64,000 nucleotides of DNA, from contig CM063109.1 in assembly GCA_031841125.1 (NCBI GenBank), positions 5,990,321-6,054,320 on the forward strand, written 5' to 3'. Source of the DNA: Acanthococcus lagerstroemiae. Taxonomy: Eukaryota > Arthropoda > Insecta > Hemiptera > Eriococcidae. Positions 54,783 through 64,000 of the stretch are shown one piece after another (position 1 is the first letter of the stretch; each line of letters opens with the position of its first letter). The notes under the pieces were generated by a model. The model was not told the origin of the DNA and did not search any database. It was given only the letters and a program-made list of their open reading frames with translations. The position numbers and the translations under genes are program-made.

Positions 54783-55714
54783 CTACCCCACCTAGCCCAG
54801 CTTATGGGCGAAGACCTCCTTCAGCAGTTTCCACTCGATTTTGTCCCAAGCTATTCTGTGACATGATTTATATATTTCTTAAGAACCTATCGAAGTGATT
54901 CATCTACCTCAATTTCTGACTTCCTTTTTTCCTTTTCCGATAGGACTGCCAAAAATTCTAAGTTAAGAGTCATGAACCATCAGATTTATGACCAAAATTT
55001 TGAAAATATGGACAGTAAATTTTATAAAATTGAAATTTGAACTTGACATTGTGAGCATTCAATCAACTTGTATATGAAAATTTGGCAAGATTTATGGGCA
55101 ACCAGTCATCTTGAGAAAAATGATTCTAGATATGAGAAAAATTCTAGAAAATCTCAAAATTCGAGAAATTGGATGAAGTTGACATTGAGACTTAATTCGA
55201 TCTCAGGACTCTTAAACGAATCAAATACAAAATTCCAGCTCTTACGTAATAACTGTAGTCACCTTGGAAAAATGTTCGAAAAAATGTTTAAAAAATCTAG
55301 AAACTCTAAAATGTTAATAGAATTGAAAATTCATTTTAATTCAATATCAGGAGTTTTCAGCTAACTCGAATAAGAAAATTCAACTAAATTCGCAGAAAAT
55401 TATAATCTCCTCGGAAAAATTATCCAAAAGTTATGAAAAAAAATTTGAAAAACTCTCATGTTTCGATACGTTAGATAAAATTGAAATCTGAACTTACTTC
55501 CATATCAGCAGTCTTCAACCAACTGAACACCTCAATGCATAGCAGGAATCTTAAACAGGAGCCGATACAAAAAATAATGAAATATTCGAAATCAGCGATC
55601 AAAAACTCCATAATCCATTTCATACGATTTTCAAAAATAATTCCAGCTTTGTCTCTTTATTGTGATCCACTTTGCACTGTGACGGAGGACTTTAGATTTT
55701 TTTTTTCACCAAGT

Positions 55715-55864
55715 CAGGGCCGTACCAACAGGGAGGGAAGGGGAGGGTGAACTCCTTTCCTCATTGGCCAAAAAAGCACGAAAACACAATCGGTTGAGAC
55801 GAAGAGGAGGGCGGATCTGTGACAGAGCCCCCCCCCCTTTTGCTAAGTCCTGGGTACGGCCCTG
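55715..55864. mobile_element. hAT MITE with perfect 8-bp TSD
   Basis: 150 bp. TIR CAGGGCCGTACC is perfect over 12 bp. CACCAAGT flanks it at 55707-55714 and 55865-55872. The interior is purine-rich and then C-rich. The terminus is of the same type as 2467 and 6389, suggesting one transposase family could recognise all three. Confidence 0.93.
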
Positions 55865-55872
55865 CACCAAGT

Positions 55873-56438
55873 CGAATTTTTTGCTGACTGAAGATGTGAA
55901 ATGATTTGCATGAAGATATTCATTCTTTTTTGCATTTCAAAAGTTGGTGATACAAATCTGGTGGTACCCCTTTTTTTTGGGGGGGGGGGAGGGGGAGGTA
56001 GTAATAACCATTGAAAAAAGTTATACTTTATTATAAGAAAATTCTGCTTGGTCTGTCTTTAATCTGGCCCCTCGGTCAGACAGTGAATAGAAAAAAGGAA
56101 AAGGTATTCCCTCTAGCTGGGCACATCTATTTTGAATCAAAGAACGTATTTTTCAGTTTTCCGATTCTTAATAACAATGGAAAACGGGGCGGAAAATTCG
56201 ATCGTGGCACTCAGTGAGGGATGGTCGGAAAACCTTCTTGTATATATTTGAACATAATCGTCAAAATGCATTTGTGAGATGATAGAGCGATTTCGTGACA
56301 ACTTTCTCATATTCGTATGCGCATCCTTTTGAATCTTCCTGGATGTAAAGCGAAATATATTTCGAGACCTATTTTTTGGGCAAATTATGAATGTAAACTG
56401 TGAATTTCGATTCACGCATTGTCCCCCAATAATGTTTA
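55873..56438. other. Unassigned sequence
   Basis: A T run followed by a G run lies near 55970-56000. Frames on both strands near 56137-56478 have no motif. No repeat partner was recognised. Confidence 0.35.
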
Positions 56439-56603
56439 CAGTGGCGTAGCTAGGGGTTTCCCAAAGGGGGGGGGGCACAATAAGGTTTTCAAGGGAGAAG
56501 AAATCAAAAATTGCGGTATTTTTTGAAAATCGCCGATATTAGAGGACTATGTAAAAATATTGGGGGGGTGTGCCACCCTGTGCCCCCCGACGCTACGCCA
56601 CTG
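56439..56603 (+). mobile_element. hAT MITE, CAGTGGCGTAGC family, copy 1
   Basis: 165 bp. TIR CAGTGGCGTAGC is perfect over 12 bp. Flanks AATGTTTA (56431-56438) and GATGTTTA (56604-56611) match at seven of eight. The body shares GATATTAGAGGACTATGTAA and GGTATTTTT with the inverse of 60789-60955. Confidence 0.9.
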
Positions 56604-56611
56604 GATGTTTA

Positions 56612-57929
56612 AAAAGTCGGCATCCGGCAACTTCTAGTTACCAGTCGGCCAAATATAAAAAGTGAGGATTTTGTACTTAGATTTCAGGTGAAACTTTTTT
56701 TACATTTCAGTTGACAGTTTCATTGTTTACAATCGCCCACCCCTCACACACCCCTACTTGCTAGATACAACCCTGCTTGTAAAAACTGAGTAGAAATTGA
56801 AGAGTCATGACTTGATACACACCTTGTAACATACGCGAAGCGGAATCTTCGAACAAATATCGGCGATTGACGTCAAATACCTGGGAAGCAATGTCCTGAG
56901 CGAGACCCTAAGTGAAATTATTGCACCATTCTTCTCAAATAAAAGCGAGTAATTCGAGTCTCTGTTGAATTTCGTTTGCTTCTTGAACGTGTAAACAAAC
57001 AAAAAATTTTGTTTCGCTCACATTATAAACCTAAGTCCGTTTACACCCGGACTTTGGGGGTGTATGAAGACCGCATCTATGAGGTTAACAGGTACAGGTA
57101 TCAGGTACTTACGCTTAATGGGTTGGTTCTTGAGGTATTTAAATGTTCAAAAAGAAACCGCCGCTGCGTTTCCGAATTCGATTATAATCTAGTCTGGGTT
57201 ATTCCTCAGTCGCAGGAACCAAGTTGGCAACAGTAGAACAGTATATACTCATTTAATTGTTTCCTGTCTAATAGCGAAATTTGATTGTTTTTCTTGCCGA
57301 CCCCACTTACGGTGTTTCGCGCTTCGGTGCACCAAATGGAAGAAATTTCCATCGCAGGACGTTTCCCCTTCGCGAAAATCCTCGCTACCTCCGCGCTGTT
57401 CGCTCATTATATCGATAAGAAAAAAATTGTAACGCTTTATTTCATCTCCGCCATTGTCTAGCTCGAATGTCTGTAACTTTTATAACTGTCGAGTTGAAGG
57501 GAAAATAAAAGTAACTATGTGTCTGCTTTTTCGACAGTCTAAATCCCGTAGTGGAACTCAGTGTCGGATCTAGGAAATGATTCTAATAACGGAAATTTAT
57601 AAATTTAGAATGTGTAAGAATTTGATAATTTTGTCACTTTTTCCTCCTGAGTATGTGAATAATTCCAGAGCGAGGAAATACTGAGACATACTTGGAGTTT
57701 GAACGATTTGCACGCCCTGATTATTTTCTTATTGACGTTGGAAATGAAAATATACCTTCCACACAGTGCTGTCAAATTTTTTCAGTTCACTGATTTTCAC
57801 TAGGCAGAAATTTTTGGAGATATTTCAATGTTCATTACAATACCGGCATCTAATTCTTTCCTTCCTTATCGAGGGCAGTTTAATGGAACAGGTAGAAAAT
57901 ATAAGTACCTATCTCTCTATATATTAAAA
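56612..57929. other. Unassigned; CpG-bearing 57290-57420
   Basis: No gene was recognised. The block 57290-57420 has many CpG and CGCTTCG words and is non-repetitive. A CTCTATATATTAAAAACC motif lies at 57911. Confidence 0.35.
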
Positions 57930-58145
57930 ACCAAAACTCCTCCTCTCCCTCCTGGAAAAAGCGCACTGCGGGTTGCCTACCTAAAAATTAGAAAAATTGC
58001 AGGGACGGATCAGCTACTTTCAAGGACATAATCTGTTCTAACATAAAAGATCTCCAAGTTTTAAGACACAACCGACATAGTAAGACATAAAATGACATAA
58101 TTACCCATAATCTTCAAGATCATAAGTCGCTGCAGGTTACCTACC
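57930..58145 (-). repeat. Inverted copy of the ~138-bp array seen at 1655
   Basis: The complement of GGTAGGCAACCC occurs at 57941 (GGGTTGCCTACC) and again near 58136 (CAGGTTACCTACC). Between them lie GATCTCCAAGTTTTAAGACA and GATCATAAGTCGC-like blocks that mirror 1890-2060. It leads directly into the G-rich minisatellite. Confidence 0.6.
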
Positions 58146-59800
58146 CTGTCCCTTAATTGTTCAATTTTCCAAGGGTAGCCTACCCTCAGGAGGGGGTTCA
58201 TGGTTGAAAGGGAGCTCCTGAAGGGGGAGGAGGGCCACTGTGGGGGCGTGTAAGAGCTGCTCTGGGCGGATGGCCAGGGATCTTCAAGGGGGTTGGAGGG
58301 CCATAGTGAGGACAGGGGCTCTGAAGGGGGATAAAGCCCAGGGGGTAGTGGTGGGTGAGAGGTCCTCGTTGCGGTGGAAATCCTTGGTATTAGAGGGTGG
58401 CCATCAGGAAGGAGGAAGTAGTGGTGGGTGAGGATCCTAGAGGGGCAGTAAAATTTTGGTAGATAAAGGCCCGTGGAGGAGGGAGCTCCTGAAGGGAAGG
58501 AAAACCACGGTGGTGGCGGGGACTGTAGAGGGGAAGTAAAGGCCCCGGGTGGCGGGGGTTATAGTGAGGAAGGGGTCCTGGTGGAGGAGGAAGTCCTTGA
58601 TGAGAGAGGCGGCTGGGAAGGCGAATGAAGGCCATGTTGCGAAAGGTTCTGGTCCCGTGGAGGGGGTCTGATGGGAAGGGTTCTTGTGCCGGAGGGGTGG
58701 TCATAGTGGTGGAAGTTCCTGGTTGGTGGACAAGGGGATCTTCGAGGTGGTTGAGCGAGGTAGGCCGCAGGGTGATGGAGCCGCGCAGGGGAAGGCTGTA
58801 GAGAGGGACTAAGGCCGCCATTGGGAGGGAGTCGAGACTGCGGATCGCCTACCCTGCTCCACTAACTGCTTATTTCTCCATGGGTAGCCTACCCCTAGAA
58901 GGTGGTTCATGGTGGAGGGAGCTCCAGAATGGGAAGCAGATCCATGGAGGCGTGGCCTCAGGAGGGGGATGAAGGTCCTGGTGGAGGAGGAAGTCCTGGT
59001 TGGAAGAGGGACTTGGGAGGGAAATGAAAGCCATGGTGCGGGAGGGGCTGGTGGCGGGGCCTGAAGGGGAAGGGTGGTTATGGTGGTCAGAGCTCCTGAG
59101 TAGAGGACCAGTGGATCTTCGAGGGAGTTGGGAAGGAAGTCGTAGAAGAAGATCAGTGGAAGGGGAAGGCTGTAGCGAAGGATTAAGGCCTTAATTGGGG
59201 ATGCGTGAAGAGATCTTCGTGGAGGTGGGGTACGTGAACAGAAATGAAGGCCATAGTGGTGTGGGGGTTGTCGGGGAACGTGGTCCAAATTGGGGCACTC
59301 AGGGTGGAAGAGGGTGATCGGGGGGAGACTAGGTGAAGGACTGGGTGATGATTGTAGGTATGAACGGAGGGTGCCACGTGGGGGAGAAGCTGTGGACGGG
59401 GAAGGTCATGGAGAGAAGGAGAGGGTAATGTGAAGAGATTAAGGCCCAGATGGTGGAGCTTGGTTGTGGTGATTGATGATTATAGAGGTGAGAAGGAAGT
59501 CCAAAGAAGAGGGCCTACCCGGATGTGCAGAAGGAAAGGGTTCGCAGAGGGGATACTGTGGAGGTAAAAGACCATGGGGTGGGCATTGAAGCCTCTGGCA
59601 GGAGATCATGACCGTTGTGGGGGAGGAGTTTGTGGCTGAGGAGGGCGGCGACTGTTGAAGTGTGACCGTAGAGGCAGAGAGCGACCGTGGTGAATGAGGA
59701 GGTCGTGGTGAAAGAGGAGGCTCGTGATGAAAAAAGGATGGAAGGGGGTTCATGGTGGAAGATTGAGGACCGCTGATAGAGAGGGAGCAAAAGAAGCGCA
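58140..59800. repeat. G-rich minisatellite with higher-order structure
   Basis: The plus strand is strongly purine/G-rich and is built from degenerate GGTGGTGGGGGAGG, GAAGGGGGATAAAGGCC and GTCCTGGTGGAGGAGG units. A junction block (CCTACCCTG ... GGGTAGCCTACCC) at ~58139 recurs at ~58848, giving a ~709-bp higher-order repeat. A GGTGGAGGAGGAAGTCCT block at ~58569 recurs ~405 bases later. Pro/Leu/Ser/Thr-rich frames on the minus strand (143, 159 and 124 residues) are by-products of this composition. G-quadruplex formation is plausible. Confidence 0.8.
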
Positions 59801-59934
59801 AAGCAAACCTCAACTCAGGAACAAAAGTTTTAGACCAAACACTGAGGACTGTGACGGCGGGAGGTTGGACCGCGAAGCGGCCAGGGGGCGAAGCCCTCTA
59901 GTCTTGATTAAATATTAGCAATGGAAGAGAGAAG

Positions 59935-60180
59935 GAAAATGAGTTGAAGGTTAGGGGCGCTAAGGCTTGGCGGGCCTTTTGGTCTTTAATGACAATTTTC
60001 GAAAGCAGAATGAGCATTGGAACGCAAATTGAAATATTAGCTGCGTTTATCCCTCTCTGTTATACGGGGCCCAGACCACGAAATCGTGAACTTCGTACGT
60101 GTGCAATTGCAACAAGTAGCCTTTGACAAGTTTAGATGGAGACGCATAGCTGAGGCCTCTGCTCAAAGATGGGCAGGCTA
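59935..60180 (+). pseudogene. LINE relic, RT thumb and extreme C-terminus
   Basis: The frame from 59944 reads AKAWRAFWSLMTIFESRM, then IEILAAFIPL and a degraded YGAQTW region. Near 60130 a second frame gives WRRIAEASAQRWAG. These are the thumb and terminal W-x-x-x-A blocks also seen at 12535 and 63830. The segment between them is deleted. Confidence 0.65.
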
Positions 60181-60246
60181 GGGATAACGGACTCGGTGAC
60201 TTATCTACATGATTTCAAGATGTACAATTCTTTTAGCCCAAGGCGG

Positions 60247-60263
60247 TAATAATAATAATAATA
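60247..60263. repeat. (AAT)n microsatellite
   Basis: Five to six TAA/AAT triplets immediately left of the short-period array. Confidence 0.85.
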
Positions 60264-60788
60264 AGTCTGTAAGACCTTTTCAGACTTGCTTAAGATTCGG
60301 TAAAATTGTTAAAGTCTCGCTTACGAAGCTGGCGCGATGAATATGTTCGGGGAAGGGGATATAAATATAAGAAAACCCGACTGCACCTTAGAAATTTCAG
60401 TTGACAGAAAGAAAGCAAAATTTCTTTGTCTTATTTATTTTCCTGAATGGGTCCCCGAATTTTCCGACTTTCCCTCTTTCTCGAGCTTATAATAAACAAC
60501 GACTCAACTATTACAAAATATTCCATGAAAGCAAAAAAAAAAGTCAGCAAATATACCTCATTTCTCCAACTGAGTAACAAAATTTCCAGACTAAGAGTCA
60601 AAATTCTCCGATTGGGAAAGAGGAGGGAGTGGGTGTCCCACTTATATTCTCCACTCGAGCCGACCCTGCTCGTTTACGTCTCCTATGACAAACGTCCAAT
60701 CATATTGTCAGGATTTCTCGGAACTTTAAAAGTTTTTTAACACTTGTTTAGGACTCAAGACTCCTTAAGACAAACTAAGACGCATCAG

Positions 60789-60955
60789 CAGTGGCGTAGC
60801 GTTGGGGGGGGGGTGACGTGCGTCTCTCCCCCATAATTTTACATAGTCCTCTAATATCGGTGATTTTTTTTAAATACCTCGATTTTCGACTTTTTCTCCT
60901 TTGAAAATCTTATTTTGTTTTGCTCCTCTTTGGGAAAATCCTAGCTACGCCACTG
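60789..60955 (-). mobile_element. hAT MITE, CAGTGGCGTAGC family, copy 2
   Basis: 167 bp. TIR CAGTGGCGTAGC is perfect over 12 bp. Flanks CGCATCAG (60781-60788) and TGCATCAG (60956-60963) match at seven of eight. Opposite orientation to 56439-56603, with matching interior (CCTCTAATATCGGTGATTT). Confidence 0.9.
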
Positions 60956-61194
60956 TGCATCAGCACTCATTAAGGCATTTCCGGAATTGGTCAGGAGTCT
61001 GCGAGCAGTGGTGAAACGAAAAAGGTGGGGACGACACCTCCTCCCTATGCTTGTAGTCGATATTTCTGGGAAAATTCGACATTTAGTTGGCATTTTGGAG
61101 CATTAGTAAGCAAAATAAGAAAATCGTTAATTCTATGACTTTTTTATACTTGCTAAAGATTCTTTAGGCCCCTTGCAGACTTGATCCCAACTTT

Positions 61195-61515
61195 TTTTCT
61201 TCTTCAGGCGCCAAATCCGATGCCGGACGTTGCCGGTCGCGGTTTCTGACGCGCGACTCTCCTGAACAAGTTAGTCGGGCTAGTTTGCCGTTGTTTTCCC
61301 CACGGTTTTATTGCCTTACAATTTCCCAGCTTTGTGCTGGAGAATATGCAGCCGCAGTTCGCTTACTAGCCACGTGTTTCACGACGTTGAGTAAGCTGTG
61401 CACGACGTGCACACACACAGTGCCAAACTTTCTGATCTGGTGGTGGCTCGCCCTGCGATTATAATGCTTTGTTCGTTTGAACTGGCAGGAGTTACGGGGC
61501 GCGCTCAGTTTCCAC
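61195..61515 (-). mobile_element. SINE2 copy 2, 5' truncated
   Basis: Aligns with 32163-32490: CCGATGCYGGACGTTG, GTCGYGGTTTCT, CAGCCGCAGTTCGCTTACTA, CACGTGTTTCACGACG, GACGTGCACACACACA, CTGCGATTATAATGC. The T-rich left edge (the minus-strand A tail) is present. The tRNA-like head is missing, as with incomplete reverse transcription. Confidence 0.8.
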
Positions 61516-61700
61516 CTTTTTAAAACTCATTTAAAACTCTGTATGATTTTTAAAAACTCGTTTAAGACCCGTTAAAATCTGTCAACAACTCCGTAAGACT
61601 CTTCTATATTTGAAACTCGCTACAACTCTTCAAAACTCGTTTTCAACTTTCGGAACTTTTTCAAATTTGCCTAGGATTCCTTGTGACTGTGTGAGATTAT

Positions 61701-62699
61701 TCTGTGAGAGGACAGTTTGTCCATTGCCTCCCGTGTGTATCCACGGCTGGTTGAACTCGGCAGCGTAGTGTACATTGGTCTAGATAAAACGTTTAGGAGA
61801 CGAACTGACTCGACCTCGAGTTGAGATTTTCGGCTGTCGCAGAAAGGTAAATACAGGCAGGTAGCAGGAAGGCAGAGCGTAATTCACGGAGCTCTTCCCA
61901 CGATCCTGATGCACATATCGTGTGGCGCGAACCGGCAAACGCCAGACCAGAAAGTCTTCTACAAACGTTATATTGGCTTCCTTCTGAAAATTCGCACACA
62001 ACCGAGGTATCGAATAGCTTGGAAATTCCACTCGTAATTTTATGTAAAGTATGAAAATGTGCAAAGTACCCGGTGTCGTTCCCCGGCCGTTGTAAACTAA
62101 CCATTTTGAAATAATTTCCGCGGCGTTGATATTCAAATTACTGGTACGCGAAATCCGTGCAAAAGAAAAATTCGTGGAATGTAGCAACAACTTTTTTCCA
62201 CAAACAAATAAATTAACGCCAGGATTAATGCCTTCTAAGCTCTCGTGTAATCTGCACTATTATACTATAGTGATCAATGTCGCTGGAAAACAATTTCATT
62301 CGTGGCTGTGCAGTGTGTAGACTGCACAGTATCCGTGTATTAAGAGAATAGAAATACTTTCATCTATGTAGTTATATAGTTTACATCAAATTAATAAATG
62401 AACATTGGGCTTAGTTGACCTTGCGCCAAAGCCTGTTTTCCCTTATGATTATTCACCACTCACAGAATGTATACTCTCGCAACATAAGGTGAAAACTAAC
62501 ACGAATTCAAAGAATGTGCTCTGGAAGAGCGTATTCAGTCTGTCCATATATGTACTTGCAAACTTGCATTCTATTCCATAGTAGCTTCTAGTGAAGGGTG
62601 TTGTTGGGAAAAAACAGGGGTACATTGCATTTTGTGATTAAAGCAAGCCACTTTGTAGGGTTGTTTTCAGACCCATATCAAGCTGATACAGAGTTCTAG
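61701..62699. other. Unassigned sequence
   Basis: Minus-strand frames of 136 and 103 residues (61780-62190) overlap in different phases and lack motifs. The block 61790-62130 is CpG-bearing and non-repetitive. A missed exon or conserved non-coding DNA is possible but unsupported. Confidence 0.3.
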
Positions 62700-63020
62700 C
62701 CACTGTAGAAATTTGTGTTAATGTGTAATGCGGGTTGCCTATACAAATCGGTTTTTTACGATTATCTCCTCAAGATTACATTTTAGGGGAAAATATTTCA
62801 GGTAAAACTTATAGAGCGTAAAATTTCGTACCAAATGATATATAGTATGCCTAACTTTGGTCAATAGTTACGCTCATAATCACTTAAAAATGACTAGTGC
62901 TTACCCTAAAAATTAGTTTTTCCAAAATATTTTTCCAAGGATAAAGGTACGGAAAAAAAGTTTCAAATAAATGTTGCACAACATAAAATTTCCTACAAAA
63001 TGATATATGGTGTGTCTAGC
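62700..63020 (+). repeat. Two-unit tandem duplication, ~165-bp period
   Basis: TAAAATTTCGTACCAAATGA near 62819 recurs as TAAAATTTCCTACAAAATGA near 62984, each followed by TATATRGTRTGYCTA. GCGGGTTGCCTA near 62730 matches the junction word of the 57.9-kb and 1.9-kb arrays. It is non-coding. Confidence 0.65.
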
Positions 63021-63179
63021 CTAGACCAAAAATTAGGCTAGTAAGCGCAGAAACAATATCTAAAAAAACAAGAAATGGCTGGTTGAAATCCGTAACACGT
63101 CACTCCACTTGATGGTAGTGTAGAATGTACGCGTAGATGTAGAAGTGCGACTAACAAAAATGACTTCATAGGAATTGAA

Positions 63180-64000
63180 AGAAGAAAATGTAACGTTCAT
63201 CAAAGTTTACAAAAAACAGACAAAATTAGGACCTGTTCAATAAATATGGAAAAAACAAAAATTGTAACAAATAAGGAAAGAGAACTCAAAATTGAAAGAG
63301 GGATAATACAAACAGTAAAAGAAGTTGAATATTTGGGACAAACAATTTCATTTCAAAACAGGAATAAAAAAGAAATGTCCAAAAGAGTGAAGGGCGGGTG
63401 GAAAAACCATTGGGCCCAAAAGGAATTCTACAAAAGGAAAATAGCCAAGAAACTGGAATTCAAAATCTGGATGATCTGTACTTTGCTGTCACTAACATAC
63501 GGGTGTCAAACATGAGCGGCAACAAAGGCCAGTGCGGGAAAAATTCAGTCTACCCAAAGAGCAATGAAAAGAAGAATTTTAAGAACTAAAAAATGGGACA
63601 AAATCAAAAACACGGAAATCAGGAAAAACTTGAGACTAAAAGACACAAGAACGCAATCAAAATTTAAAAGCAAACTATGCGGGGCATGTAATAAGGCAAG
63701 AGAACAGGTGGCGATACCAAGGAAAGGGAAGCGCACCAGGGGAAGACCACAAACAAGATAGAGAGACGGGATAGTTCAGGAGTGAGGACCAACTTGGGGA
63801 AGAGAAATACGAGAAAGAAAATGATGGAAGAGATGCGCAGAGGCCTTTGCTCAGAAATGAGCCAATATTGGAGTAATATAGTCAGACGAGAGTTGAATAT
63901 AAGAGTTAGGGTAATAAGTGTCCGCTGCCCAGTTTGCGTCAGGTCACAACTTATATCACAGGCATCATAATAAAATTGGTAAAATCGAAAATTCTGCCAA
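63180..64000 (+). pseudogene. LINE relic, RT C-terminal part, runs to the window end
   Basis: Blocks in order: KTKIVTNKERE (63252), EVEYLGQTISFQNRNKKE (63324), a degraded KKLEFKIWM, SLTYGCQT (63492), QRAMKRRIL-like text (63552), KGKRTRGRPQTR (63721), and W-x-x-x-A-type remnants to ~63860. The order matches the RT thumb and C-terminal tail of the relics at 12.2 and 36.9 kb. Several frameshifts and stops are present. The element probably ends near 63930, and the last bases are AT-rich. Confidence 0.8.

Larger units (their letters stand above)
53990..55560 (+). repeat. Diverged ~150-bp tandem array with hAT insertion
   Basis: Repeated blocks are GAACTTGACATTGTRAG, ATTCAATCAACTTGTATA and GAAAATTTGGCAAGATT at 54240 and 55040. 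ATTCRATATCAGSAGTYTTC-like blocks are at 55200, 55345 and 55500, and a CACTTTGGAAAAAT-like block is at 54030, 55260 and 55415. Late spacings are ~145-155 bases. A (TCA)n microsatellite at 54407-54433 and the hAT MITE 54513-54782 interrupt it. Confidence 0.65.
60264..61700. repeat. Short-period AAGACTC array, broken up by insertions
   Basis: AAGACCTTTTCAGACTTGC and TTAAGATTCGGT (60270), TTTAGGACTCAAGACTCC (60745), CACTCATTAAGGCATTTCC (60962), AAGATTCTTTAGGCCCC (61157), and AAAACTCATTTAAAACTC to AACTCGTTTAAGACCCG (61520-61700). All run in the AAGACTC sense. The hAT MITE 60789-60955 and the SINE2 copy 61195-61515 lie within it. Confidence 0.55.

Noticed and set aside
58390..59813. Three long minus-strand frames of 143, 159 and 124 residues, Pro/Leu/Ser/Thr-rich
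   Set aside because: They lie entirely in the G-rich minisatellite. The C-rich complement has few stop codons, and the 'proteins' are low-complexity translations of repeat units.

Overview
The window looks like nuclear DNA from an animal, most probably an arthropod. It is AT-rich and holds no convincing host exon, no rRNA gene and no intact tRNA gene. There are no bacterial operons, Shine-Dalgarno-led genes or CRISPR arrays. What can be supported is almost entirely mobile and repetitive DNA: decayed non-LTR retrotransposons with apurinic-like endonuclease (EN) and reverse transcriptase (RT) domains, tRNA-derived SINEs, a solo LTR, many short non-autonomous DNA transposons with hAT hallmarks, fold-back structures, and tandem arrays of several unit sizes. 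The taxonomic call is an inference from transposon content.

Layout. 0-5 kb: a ~138-bp tandem array, a hAT element holding a second hAT element, and a pogo/Tigger-like terminal fragment. 5-10 kb: a low-copy duplication, a MITE at 6389, a tRNA-SINE with an 11-bp target-site duplication (TSD), and a copy of a family I call Rep-A that contains a solo LTR. 11-13 kb: a short-period GAGTCTT array and a LINE split by a hAT MITE. 17-21 kb: a ~135-bp array that reverses direction, and a TIR element. 22.7-24.5 kb: a long palindrome with a SINE inserted in one arm. 26-30 kb: small tandem duplications and a repeat paralogous to 6.7-7.9 kb. 32-34.6 kb: two SINEs, a composite hAT-like element bounded by two MITE copies, and a 9-bp-period array. 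36.9-39.15 kb: the longest LINE relic, on the minus strand. 39-48 kb: further Rep-A and Rep-B copies, ending in a four-level nested stack at 45.9-47.9 kb. 48-52.5 kb: fold-back-like short-repeat arrays and two hairpin MITEs. 54-61 kb: a ~150-bp array, four small hAT MITEs, and a G-rich higher-order minisatellite. 59.9-60.2 kb and 63.2-64 kb: LINE 3' relics.

How the parts relate. Nothing here encodes an intact transposase or reverse transcriptase, so every element would have been mobilised in trans by enzymes encoded elsewhere. Because many elements sit inside others and preserve their TSDs, relative insertion order can be read directly. I found no gene set that would make up a new biological system. 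The best leads are the composite hAT element, the nested stack, the palindrome, the short-repeat fold-back family, and the CRE-like TGACGTCA site conserved in a dispersed repeat.
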